Shown here in pieces: positions 42,214 through 50,807 of a stretch of 64,000 nucleotides of DNA. The DNA comes from Nostoc favosum CHAB5714 (lineage in GTDB: Bacteria > Cyanobacteriota > Cyanobacteriia > Cyanobacteriales > Nostocaceae), in NCBI RefSeq assembly GCF_020829495.1, contig NZ_JAIVFQ010000009.1:62001-126000 (forward strand), written 5' to 3'. A model generated the notes under the pieces. That model did no database searches and was not told the DNA's origin. It saw only the letters and a program-made list of their open reading frames with translations. Made by a program: the position numbers and the translations under genes. The stretch's first letter is position 1. Each line of letters starts with the position of its first letter.

Positions 42214-42981
42214 AATAAAAATCCCAAGTCTAAAATCCCTAATCTGTTACTCCCTTGGCTGGATGCTCTAGCAATTACAGCTTGGGGCATTTTAATGTTG
42301 AGATATTGGCTAACTAACAAGTTGAACCTTTTGATTCACCCAAATTATTTTTGGTTGGTGATTGTGTGTGGTATCAGCTTCATCATTATTGGTTTCTTTA
42401 AGATGCAGGAACTTTGGCAACGGCGTCGCCGTGATGTTACGCCAAACACCCAGCATATTAGTTTATTTCCCCCTGGTTGGGGCAGTGCTTTGTTGTTGAC
42501 TACAGCGATTTTAGGTTTTATAATTACACCGCAAGTTTTTGCTAGTGACAAAGCACTCCAAAGAGGTGTGACGGCTGATTTATTGGGAAGCACGCGTGTT
42601 AAACCCCAAGCCTTTCGAGCTACTGTTCGTCCAGAGGAGCGATCGCTTGTAGACTGGGTACGCACTGTCAATGTCTATCCAGAACCAGATACATATACAG
42701 GGCAAAAAGTCAAGGTAGAAGGATTTGTTATCCACCCGCCAGATATAGGAAAAGAATATTTGTTCTTAGCGCGATTTGTCTTAACTTGCTGTGCAGCAGA
42801 TGCTTACCCTGTGGGATTAGCCGTCAAACTCCCAAACAATCAAGAAGCTTATTCCCCTGACACCTGGTTGGAAGTAGAAGGAAAAATGGTAACAGAAAAT
42901 TTGGCAGGTAAACGCCAACTTACCATTGCCGCTACGTCTCTCAAAAAGATTTCTCAACCGCAGAATCCTTATAGTTATTAG
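42208..42981 (+). CDS. TIGR03943 family permease-associated protein (DUF1980)
   Basis: The 257-residue protein has two N-terminal membrane helices (LLPWLDALAITAWGILML and YFWLVIVCGISFIIIGFF), a third at about 95-110, and a soluble C-terminal domain. That domain has KVKVEGFVIHPPD, RFVLTCCAADAYPVGL and WLEVEGKM, the hallmarks of the COG3689 family, including the conserved paired Cys. It is found beside COG0701 permeases and probably forms a complex with that protein. Its ATG lies in the repeat array; no ribosome binding site is recognisable. Confidence 0.85.
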   Translation: MTNKNPKSKIPNLLLPWLDALAITAWGILMLRYWLTNKLNLLIHPNYFWLVIVCGISFIIIGFFKMQELWQRRRRDVTPNTQHISLFPPGWGSALLLTTAILGFIITPQVFASDKALQRGVTADLLGSTRVKPQAFRATVRPEERSLVDWVRTVNVYPEPDTYTGQKVKVEGFVIHPPDIGKEYLFLARFVLTCCAADAYPVGLAVKLPNNQEAYSPDTWLEVEGKMVTENLAGKRQLTIAATSLKKISQPQNPYSY

Positions 42982-43078
42982 TCATTAGTCATTAGTCATT
43001 AGTCATTAGTCATTTGTAGATGCCCAATGCCCAATGCCCAATGCCCAATGCCCCATGCCCAATGCCCAATAACCAATG
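42977..43078. repeat. two heptamer repeat blocks (TTAGTCA)n and (GCCCAAT)n
   Basis: Five units of TTAGTCA overlap the end of the TIGR03943 gene (its last codons and stop). They are followed by about eight units of GCCCAAT, the last variant of which contributes the start codon of the next gene. Confidence 0.9.
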
Positions 43079-44575
43079 ACAAAATCTAAAGCATTTATCC
43101 AACCACTAGATCGGATAGCGATCGCACTAATGCTACTGCTGAGTGTGCTGATTGGGTTAATCATATTGCAAGGTGATGTGGTGACTGCTCGTGTCCGGGA
43201 ATTTACCTGGCAAAATCAACAAATTGGGGCAGAAGATAATTCTTTCACCCTCACCTTCAGTCGCCCAATGGAAGTAAAAAGCGTAGAGGAGAACTTGAAA
43301 ATCGAGCCACCCCTAGCAGGTAAATTCAGTTGGGCTGGGCGGCGGATGGTTTATACACTGATAACACCGGCACCCTATGGCACGAATTATAAAGTGCAGT
43401 TGCAGGGAGCCAAAGATAAGTTTGCGGAGCAAGAAGGCAAAAATCAGGTAATACAGCCCTTTGTTGGTAGCTTCCGCACACGCGATCGCATCATTCTTTA
43501 CATAGGAAGTGATAAAGAAGAACAGGGACGATTAGTTCTTTACAACTTAACCCAAGAGCAAAAAAGACTACTTACCCCTAAAGATTTGATAGTAATGGAC
43601 TTTGAGTCCTTTCCTGATGGGGAGAAAATTTTATTTTCGGCTCGCACCGCTAACAACCAAGACTTACTTTCAGCCCAATTGTACACAGTAACAACAGGCG
43701 TTCCTGGTAAATCTGAACAAGAAGTAGAACCAGCAGGTAGAGTTGACCTGATTTTAGATAGTAAAGATTATCAAAACCTGAAATTTGACTTATCACCTGA
43801 TGGGCAAACTATTGTGATCCAACGGGGAAATAAAACTAATCCCGGCGACTTTGGACTATGGTTTATGCCAGCAACCAGTGACGGTTCAGCAGAAAAACCC
43901 ACCCCTAAACGTCTGGAAAGCCAACCTGGGGGAGACTTTATGATCACACCAGATAGTCAAGCCGTAGCAGTTGCCCAAGGACAGGGAGCAGCCATCCTAC
44001 CACTGCAAGGTGATGCTAGTAAGCCCTTAGATTTTCTGCCGCAGTTTGGCTTGGTACAAGCTTTCTCTAAAGATGGTTCTCAAGCAGCGATGGTAAAGTT
44101 TAATACAGATTACACACGAGATTTGTTTTTAGTGACAAACCAAGGTGTGCAGAAACAACTATTAAAAACTACAGGCTCAATTCTCAGCTGCCAATTTGAT
44201 ATCGCCTCACCCACCCTCTATTGCTTGCTGACACAGCTAGTATCCAAGGAACAATACATAGAACAGCCTTATGTGGTGGCAATTGATCTGAAAACTGGGC
44301 AACAGAAACCACTGCTAGTACTGCCTCCCGCTCAACGAAATGTGCAAATGAGTTTATCTGCTGACGGTTTGGGCTTGTTATTTGACCAAGTAGTACCGCA
44401 GACAAACCCCCCAGCATCATTACCCACAAACACTTTGAAAACTGATGACGGAGATGCGATCGCAACCAGTAGCTTATGGTTAATGCCTCTGTTACCCATT
44501 ACTGATGCTGCAACTGTTGAAATTAGACCAGAACAACTCCCCTTAGCCGGATTTCGTCCCCGATGGCTACCTTGA
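43076..44575 (+). CDS. membrane-anchored Ig-like / TolB-like beta-propeller protein
   Basis: The 499-residue protein has one N-terminal membrane helix (RIAIALMLLLSVLIGLIIL). An Ig-like Big_5-type domain follows (NSFTLTFSRPMEV, YTLITPAPYGTNYKVQL). A C-terminal propeller is made of PD40/TolB-like repeats (SFPDGEKILFSART, LSPDGQTIVIQRG, ITPDSQAVAVAQG, LSADGLGLLFDQV). It faces the periplasm or lumen and probably binds protein or glycan. It follows the permease operon, but a common role is unproven. The start codon lies at the edge of a heptamer repeat. Confidence 0.75.
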   Translation: MTKSKAFIQPLDRIAIALMLLLSVLIGLIILQGDVVTARVREFTWQNQQIGAEDNSFTLTFSRPMEVKSVEENLKIEPPLAGKFSWAGRRMVYTLITPAPYGTNYKVQLQGAKDKFAEQEGKNQVIQPFVGSFRTRDRIILYIGSDKEEQGRLVLYNLTQEQKRLLTPKDLIVMDFESFPDGEKILFSARTANNQDLLSAQLYTVTTGVPGKSEQEVEPAGRVDLILDSKDYQNLKFDLSPDGQTIVIQRGNKTNPGDFGLWFMPATSDGSAEKPTPKRLESQPGGDFMITPDSQAVAVAQGQGAAILPLQGDASKPLDFLPQFGLVQAFSKDGSQAAMVKFNTDYTRDLFLVTNQGVQKQLLKTTGSILSCQFDIASPTLYCLLTQLVSKEQYIEQPYVVAIDLKTGQQKPLLVLPPAQRNVQMSLSADGLGLLFDQVVPQTNPPASLPTNTLKTDDGDAIATSSLWLMPLLPITDAATVEIRPEQLPLAGFRPRWLP

Positions 44576-44641
44576 GCGAATAATTCGTAAGTCGATTTCG
44601 GAAGTTCAGTTAAGGTGTCGCCACCAAAACTCGAGTTGAAC

Positions 44642-45634
44642 CTAATGGAGTTCAGTTCCATTCTTACGGAGCAGATAGCGATCGCTAATCAACTTCAAGA
44701 CTACTCTACCTATTTCTGGATGGGTTTTCTCAATGATCGGTTGCACAACAACGCCTTCCATGATGCAATTGGGACTGACTACACTATTGGCATTATTAAA
44801 CTGAGACACTGCTTCCCAAGTGTAAGCACCGATATAAAGCACAGGCACTCTCGGCAAAGCAAATTCCTCGCAAAAAGCCACAAAATCGCTGTAATTGAGA
44901 AAATAACTGCCGCGACGCACAGCAAATATAGCAATTCCAATATTGCCATTATTCAAGCCATATTTTATATCTTGTACGCCGTAGATTTCCCCAAAAATCT
45001 GAGTTCCTGGCGGAAGTTTCTGCAAAGCTTCATTTTCGTTGTAAGCACGAATATAAACTAATTTTTTATTGACTTCGCTGTTTTTCCAGAAGTAATTATG
45101 GCTGCCAATTTTAGTTGTGCCATCAGCATCAACTAAGACAGTGAAGTTAGTTCCGTGCAACTTCTCTGTTACAACAATTTCTTCACCTTCAATTAGTATA
45201 TTTTTGTAACGTTTCAGGTTTTCTGGGCTGGGGAATTTGTAATGTCCAACAAAACTTTCTACTTGCCCACTCATCCCTTGAGGAATTGGATATTCGTACT
45301 TTGTTACACCAAAATACTCCGTGTAGTCGTCTCCGACATTTCCCATAAAGTTATTACCAACGGGAATAAGCAAACCCTCAGAAAAAATTCCGCGAAGTTT
45401 GGCAGCACGCAGTTTTTTCAAGTAGTAGTTACGAATACCAAACTCATCCAAAAACTTTTCTGGAATAACACTATCAATAGGAAAGTAAAAAGCTAAATCT
45501 CCAGGGTGAAAGTGACCTTTGACTATAATTACTTGATACGCCATATCTTCAATAGAGGCAATATCTAGCCTATCAGCATTAGGATGAGAATTAATGCTGT
45601 TGATTTTGACAACTTAAACTTTAAAAATACTCAT
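44642..45634 (-). pseudogene. DRB0094/Rnl5-type RNA ligase with premature stop at codon 7
   Basis: The natural start is the ATG at 45634, preceded by AAGAGG. The sequence reads MSIFKV, then TAA (45616-45614), and then continues in the same frame VVKINSINSHPNADRLDIAS and on for 300 residues. All nucleotidyltransferase motifs are intact: adenylated Lys in TEKLHGTN, IFGEIYG, MEGVVVQ and VVLKLISDRYL. An internal ATG at 45544 could give a 300-residue product lacking about 30 family-conserved N-terminal residues. So this is either a very recent nonsense mutation, a gene using the internal start, or a read-through case. The ligase would seal RNA nicks or repair tRNA (family knowledge). Confidence 0.8.
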
Positions 45635-45952
45635 ATAACCTCTTTTAAAAATCTAGACTTTAGCTCTCTTGTAGTGGCGTAGCAAGGCTAAAATGGTGTA
45701 ATAGCTAAAGTGCAACTATCAGCCTTTAGCTATTACACCATAAATCTAATGTACAAATTTAGTCTTGCTACGGTACTAGGTGCGTTAGCCTTTGGCGGGG
45801 TCAGGTTCTCTGGGTTTAATAAGTAATTAAGCAGACATGATATTACGAATTACGAATTAGTAATTATTTGTTAATAATTTATCTCGGCTTCCCAAAAAAT
45901 ATAAATTGATAAGCTGATATGCGTCTAAATTATATAAACATTCTTTATAATC

Positions 45953-46030
45953 GTTGACGGTTGACGGTTGACGGTTGACGGTTGACGGTTGACGGTTATC
46001 GGTCATCAGTCAACGGTCAACGGTCATCAG
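45953..46030. repeat. heptamer repeat (GTTGACG)n
   Basis: About seven 7-bp units GTTGACG are followed by inverted-type units (GTCAACG, GTCATCA), so the array can fold back on itself. Non-coding. Confidence 0.9.
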
Positions 46031-46116
46031 GTAAATGTACTAGTTTTATGCGTAACAGCTTAGTATTCCTAAACTCACAGTATAATAATCTGGTAGTTTT
46101 GGCAATGTGCGAGTAC

Positions 46117-47178
46117 TCATCGATCTCCCTTATCTGAGTGCCACGAGGTCGCAACTTTGGAAATAGCATCAACTGCAAAATCGATATCAGCCCGCGAAAC
46201 ATCTAAATGAGTGACTGCCCGAATAGAATGACCAACGGCTCCCATTTTCACATCATGCTGCTGTAACAGAGTGAGAAACATGGCTTTGTCGAGTCCTAGT
46301 CTTGAAACATCAAAGAAAACAATGTTTGTCTCAGGTTTTGGATCTCGAACTGTAATTCCTTCTATTTCACTCAGTCGTTGAGCCAGATATGTTGCGTTGT
46401 CGTGGTCTTCTTGTAGACGTTCAACATGATGGTCAAGTGCATAGAGACAACCTGCTGCAACAATGCCAGCTTGACGCATTGCGCCACCAAAAATGTGTTT
46501 ATATCGACGTGCTTCAGCAATGAATTCTTGTGTGCCCGCAAGAACAGCACCGATTGGTGCGCCCAGTCCTTTAGTAAAGTCAATCCAGACAGAATCAACA
46601 CAGGCAGCAAAATCCTTGGCTGTAGTTTGAGATGCAACAACTGCATTTAAAAGTCGTGCCCCGTCCATGTGGGTAGCTAAACCTTTTTGACGGGAGAACT
46701 CGCAAACCTCACGTAGTTCATTGAGCCGCCAAACCGAACCCCCTCCAAAATTGTGGGTTTGCTCAACACACAATAACCGTGGAATTGCAGAGTAAAGGTA
46801 AGGAGCAGTCCCGACTCTTTCAAGTGATTGAGCCAGAGCATCGACTGTAAAAATTCCTCGATCGCTGGCAATCGGTTCCATCAGTACACCAGAAGTCATC
46901 GCTGCACCCCCCGATTCAGCTCGAATAATGTGTGCCATCTGTTCTACTAACACCACATCAGCAGGGCGAGTATGGGTTTTGATTGCCACAAAGTTGCAAA
47001 TGGTTCCACAGGCAAAGAAAAGAGCGGCTTCTTTGCCTAGTAAATCTGCAACCCGTTCTAGTAATTGGTTAACGGTCGGATCTTCTCCTTTTTGCTCATC
47101 TCCAACTTCAGCAGTGGCGATCGCCTGTCGCATGGCCTGTGTCGGCTTTGTTTCAGTATCGCTTGTCAGCAAAATCAT
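46117..47178 (-). CDS. threonine aldolase-family PLP enzyme
   Basis: It probably cleaves L-threonine or allo-threonine to glycine and acetaldehyde. The 353-residue protein starts at the ATG with AGGAG five bases upstream. Features: LTSDTETKPTQAMRQAIATA, EDPTVNQLLERVADLLGKEA, the aspartate in MDGARLLNA that contacts PLP, and the Schiff-base lysine in IDFTKGLGAPIGAVL. GAMRQAGIVAAG follows. The cupin gene lies 68 bases upstream on the same strand, so the pair may form an operon acting on an amino-acid substrate. Confidence 0.88.
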   Translation of the reverse strand: MILLTSDTETKPTQAMRQAIATAEVGDEQKGEDPTVNQLLERVADLLGKEAALFFACGTICNFVAIKTHTRPADVVLVEQMAHIIRAESGGAAMTSGVLMEPIASDRGIFTVDALAQSLERVGTAPYLYSAIPRLLCVEQTHNFGGGSVWRLNELREVCEFSRQKGLATHMDGARLLNAVVASQTTAKDFAACVDSVWIDFTKGLGAPIGAVLAGTQEFIAEARRYKHIFGGAMRQAGIVAAGCLYALDHHVERLQEDHDNATYLAQRLSEIEGITVRDPKPETNIVFFDVSRLGLDKAMFLTLLQQHDVKMGAVGHSIRAVTHLDVSRADIDFAVDAISKVATSWHSDKGDR

Positions 47179-47246
47179 CAGCACTCCTAGAGCAGGTATA
47201 TAGTGGTTTACATACTCGAATGAAAAGGCAAGCCTGATGAGCGTGG

Positions 47247-48056
47247 TTATTTTGTTCTAATCGCATCCAGAACTTTGGCTGACTTTTCTCCAACAAAAGT
47301 ATTATTTAGCATTGTATGGGAATCATCAGTTGGGCCTACATCAGAATCGGGATGATAGATAATGATTCTTAAGGAATTATCAATCGCACTGAAGCTATGT
47401 AACTTGTTTTCTGGAAGACAGAAGACCGTTCCCTGCTCCATTTTGAACGTTCCTTCGTCCACCTGACAAGTTCCACTACCCTCAGCGACAAGCCCAATCC
47501 GCAATGAGGGATGGGTATGGGGAGTTTGCGATACACCTGGAGGAACATAGAGGAAATTCAAGCAGGGTTCTCCACGTCTTAAAGGATTAATCAGAACCGT
47601 TGAAGAGCAGCCATCAATATAATTCAATCGCCCTAATGGTTCAATAGGCCCCCCAATTGTGAAAAGTCCAGTGTAGTTGAGTCGCGTTGCGACTAACACT
47701 TGGGCTGAACCATCTAAAGAAAAGTTCCCTGGAATTGCGGCAAAGCAGTTTTTTCGCAATAAGAACTCTCCGTTACTGCTGTTGAGGCTAACTTCGCCCT
47801 CTGAAACAAATAGAAAGTGCGTGTCTTTTTCACTCTCATTAACTTTGATAGAATTGATAACCCAACGAGCACTCGATGGATGGGCCGCCATCGTGTAGTC
47901 AAGTTTTGTCGCCTCTAGGAATCGCTGACAGTAAAACTGTTGGTAGTCCTGTATAGGAATGCTAAATAGTTCGGACTCAAGAGAAATGTTTTGGGCTTGT
48001 TTTTGCAGGGCAATTTCTTGCTCTATATTTAAATCCATCGCAAGCACGTCGGTCAT
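47247..48056 (-). CDS. double-cupin protein
   Basis: The start is the ATG with AGGGG seven bases upstream, giving 269 residues. The C-terminal cupin has a metal-site motif (TPHTHPSLRIGLVAEGSGTC, then LPENKLHSF). The N-terminal half also reads like a degenerate cupin (THFLFVSEGEVSL, LLRKNCFAAIPG). Such proteins are dioxygenases, isomerases or sensors; I cannot choose. It is followed by the threonine-aldolase gene. Confidence 0.7.
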   Translation of the reverse strand: MTDVLAMDLNIEQEIALQKQAQNISLESELFSIPIQDYQQFYCQRFLEATKLDYTMAAHPSSARWVINSIKVNESEKDTHFLFVSEGEVSLNSSNGEFLLRKNCFAAIPGNFSLDGSAQVLVATRLNYTGLFTIGGPIEPLGRLNYIDGCSSTVLINPLRRGEPCLNFLYVPPGVSQTPHTHPSLRIGLVAEGSGTCQVDEGTFKMEQGTVFCLPENKLHSFSAIDNSLRIIIYHPDSDVGPTDDSHTMLNNTFVGEKSAKVLDAIRTK

Positions 48057-49217
48057 CTTTAGCACCCCTATTTTAAATTTTTATTTTTTGGAAAAGTCTA
48101 ACTGCTATAACGCTTTATCTAACGTAACAATCATATTAACTAGCAGTAATCATGGTCTTTATAATTACTTCATTGCTAGTAGAAAACTCGGTTATTCCAA
48201 TTATTATTTAATAAATAAACTGAAAAGGGTAGCCGTATTATCACTTAATTATAATATAATTATAGTTTTTTATTATACAATGTATTTTATGCTATAAGTA
48301 GCCAAGTATACTTTAAACAATTTTCTTGTAGTCATTAAACAAACTTGACACATTGAAGGCAAGTTGTTAGAGAAAGCCTCTCGCTAACTAAGCTTGAGAT
48401 TGCTTACTAGGACTGTATTTACTCAGAAAAAAGCCTGTATCAAGTTGAGATTATTCTTTAAAAAAGTTTTATGAATTTACTTAGCTAGGTTGCTACTTTT
48501 TGAACAAATATTTATAAGTATTTATTCGTAATCATCATGGTTTCCTAAGATTCCAGTTCTCAGAGAAGCTCTTAGTTGTTTGCTGACATTAAATAGCGAT
48601 CGCCCAAGATAACAGAATAGGATCTTAGGTACTTGATACATTCTCCGTGATGTGCATGATAAGCTTGTTAAGCTAAAAGTCTTGCTCTACCTTGTTCCCC
48701 GGCTCTGCCTTGTAACTAGAGGTAATTCACAGCTAGTTGTCTCTGTCAATGCGTAAGTACTACAGAATTATGAAATAATAGTAGATACTTGTACTGACAT
48801 CTATCCTAAGTAATAAAAAACTCCGCATAAAAATGTATTTAAATATACATTTTTAATTTAAATATTAAGGCGGATGCGCTTATAGACAATAATTTATGTT
48901 GTGAGGCAGTTTTTCCATGTAGAAAAACTTCATCAGCCAATACAGTTTAGTTTTTAAGCATCGGGTTTGTCTTCTCTGCCGCCTATCCCCAAAGGCGGCC
49001 CGAATTTCGCTTCCGTCTCTTCTTGACGGGAAAGAGCATCATAGTGTTATAACGGCATCAGTCTAGATACAAAATCGGGAACACCAATTGATGATTAATT
49101 GCTGGTGCTTGGAGAGAGTTAAACTTAGCTTCTAGAGCAAACCCTGATTAGACAGAGTTGATAAGCAATGCTAATGCCAGCACTGCTGAATATTTTTAAG
49201 CAGGTGAGTCAAGAGTG
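48057..49217. other. 1.16-kb AT-rich region without a recognisable gene
   Basis: No frame looks coding. Structures seen: an AT-rich inverted repeat (AAAATGTATTTAAATATACATTTT, interrupted by short loops, near 48831-48855) and a GCCGCCT/AGGCGGC hairpin near 48979-49000. This is the leader side of the coiled-coil gene and could hold a long 5' UTR or an unannotated RNA. Confidence 0.5.
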
Positions 49218-50765
49218 ATGAATGAAGCTAACACCTCAAATAAGGGGGCTGTGATGGAATCCCTAAATTCTGCTAATTCGCCACAATCGGAGCAGGCGAG
49301 TTGTCCCTTTTACTCAGTTGTACCTAATGACAATATGGTAGTCAGCAAACTACCACTCCTCATGCCAGCTGAAGATACACAATTTTCAAAAGATACCACC
49401 CAGCAGGACTGGGTTGCAGAGCCTGAAAGCGGCAAACAAGCACTTATTGACTCGGAATTTCAGAACCTGCTGGCATTGAACGAAGAATTGCGTGCGGCTA
49501 ACAATAACTTGTATGAACAAGTGGAGCAGCTAAAAGACAACCTAGCTGAGTCAGAAAAGGTTTTGCAGTGGCAGAAAACGCGTTCCAGCGTTAGTGAGTC
49601 GATGCTCAACCAACACGCAAAAGAACTGGCTGCGGCTCAAGAACAGATAAAATCCCTATTTCAACAATTAGAAACTGCTGTACAAACTGTTAAACGCCAG
49701 GAAATTCTCACCGAAAGTTATAAAGCACAGCTACAAATCAGCCAACAACGCCTTGCCCAGTTAGAGCGAGAATGTACGTTGCTACACACTAACAGTAGCG
49801 AACAGTCTCAGCAGTTATTGCAATCAGAAACTGTTTGTCGGGAGTTACGTACTAGACTGATGCGACAACAACGCCAGACGCTGCAATATAAAGCAGCTTT
49901 GGAAAAATGTCTAGATACATCGGTTCCTAACTATGACTCCCTAGAAGATACTGCAAAACATCCCAAAGACATAACTAGTGGGCAAGGAAGATTCTCTAGA
50001 AAAGCTCGATCTTTATTTCCTAACGCCCAGCCAATTCAACCTTGGTCAGCAGAACCCGAATCCTTGACTGATGATCTAGATAATTCTTGGGGCGAACCGT
50101 CAGCACCAATCCCATTCCAAAGAAATGAACCGACTCCGACGCCATCATCTTGGAACTGGTCAGTTAAGCAAAATCCCTCAACACCACCAGAATCAGTCCC
50201 CTCTCCCAAAATTGAGGATTTCCCAGATACACCGGAAGCTGTTTCAACTTCTGGGTCATCAAATTTAGATCAGCAATTAGATAGTCTCATCCAAATGTTT
50301 TTCACCTCCCAGCCTGCATCTGCATCACCACCACCTGCGGCGAAAACGAATGTGGATAGTAATCAGGGTGATGCCCCTATCTGGGAGACTTTAGCAACAA
50401 TCTTAGAAGACGATGAGGAATTAGAAAATCCACAGGAGAAGCAGTTGGAAGCAGAAATTAATCCTCCTACAACTACCTCCACTTCTTGGACAATAGATTC
50501 TGTAGTTTCACCAGCCAATAACTTACCAGTTTCTTCTACTTCACCTCACACTGAGACGCCGCCTGAAGGAACTGAAGATTACTGGTCAGAAGTTTCACAA
50601 TTGACACAGTTGGAATTATCGGCAACTGATTTGCCTCCAGAGTCATTAGGTGATAACACCAATGATACATCACCTTCACCAGTGGTTTATCCCCAGCGTC
50701 CACCCAAGGGGCGTAAGTCATTGGCATCTGTGGAACTGCCAAATTTTCGCCCCAAGAGTCAATAG
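49218..50765 (+). CDS. cyanobacterial coiled-coil protein of unknown function
   Basis: The 515-residue protein starts MNEANTSNKGA after AGGTGAG. Residues from about 80 to 240 form a long coiled coil (LLALNEELRAANNNLYEQVE, LAQLERECTLLHTNSSEQ). The second half is disordered: rich in Pro, Ser, Thr and acidic residues, ending in a short basic motif (RPPKGRKSLASVELPNFRP). Proteins with this layout are common in filamentous cyanobacteria. A scaffold or cytoskeleton-like role is a guess. A heptamer repeat (TTAGTCATTTGTCC type) follows the stop. Confidence 0.65.
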   Translation: MNEANTSNKGAVMESLNSANSPQSEQASCPFYSVVPNDNMVVSKLPLLMPAEDTQFSKDTTQQDWVAEPESGKQALIDSEFQNLLALNEELRAANNNLYEQVEQLKDNLAESEKVLQWQKTRSSVSESMLNQHAKELAAAQEQIKSLFQQLETAVQTVKRQEILTESYKAQLQISQQRLAQLERECTLLHTNSSEQSQQLLQSETVCRELRTRLMRQQRQTLQYKAALEKCLDTSVPNYDSLEDTAKHPKDITSGQGRFSRKARSLFPNAQPIQPWSAEPESLTDDLDNSWGEPSAPIPFQRNEPTPTPSSWNWSVKQNPSTPPESVPSPKIEDFPDTPEAVSTSGSSNLDQQLDSLIQMFFTSQPASASPPPAAKTNVDSNQGDAPIWETLATILEDDEELENPQEKQLEAEINPPTTTSTSWTIDSVVSPANNLPVSSTSPHTETPPEGTEDYWSEVSQLTQLELSATDLPPESLGDNTNDTSPSPVVYPQRPPKGRKSLASVELPNFRPKSQ

Positions 50766-50807
50766 TTAGTTGTCATTAGTCATTTGTCCTTAGTCATTTG
50801 TTTAATA

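Noticed and set aside
44615..45061. Plus-strand 148-codon frame opposite the RNA ligase
   Set aside because: Shadow of the ligase, whose catalytic motifs are intact on the other strand.
47959..48297. Plus-strand 112-codon frame opposite the cupin gene start
   Set aside because: Overlaps the well-supported cupin gene antisense and reads into AT-rich spacer; composition is not protein-like.
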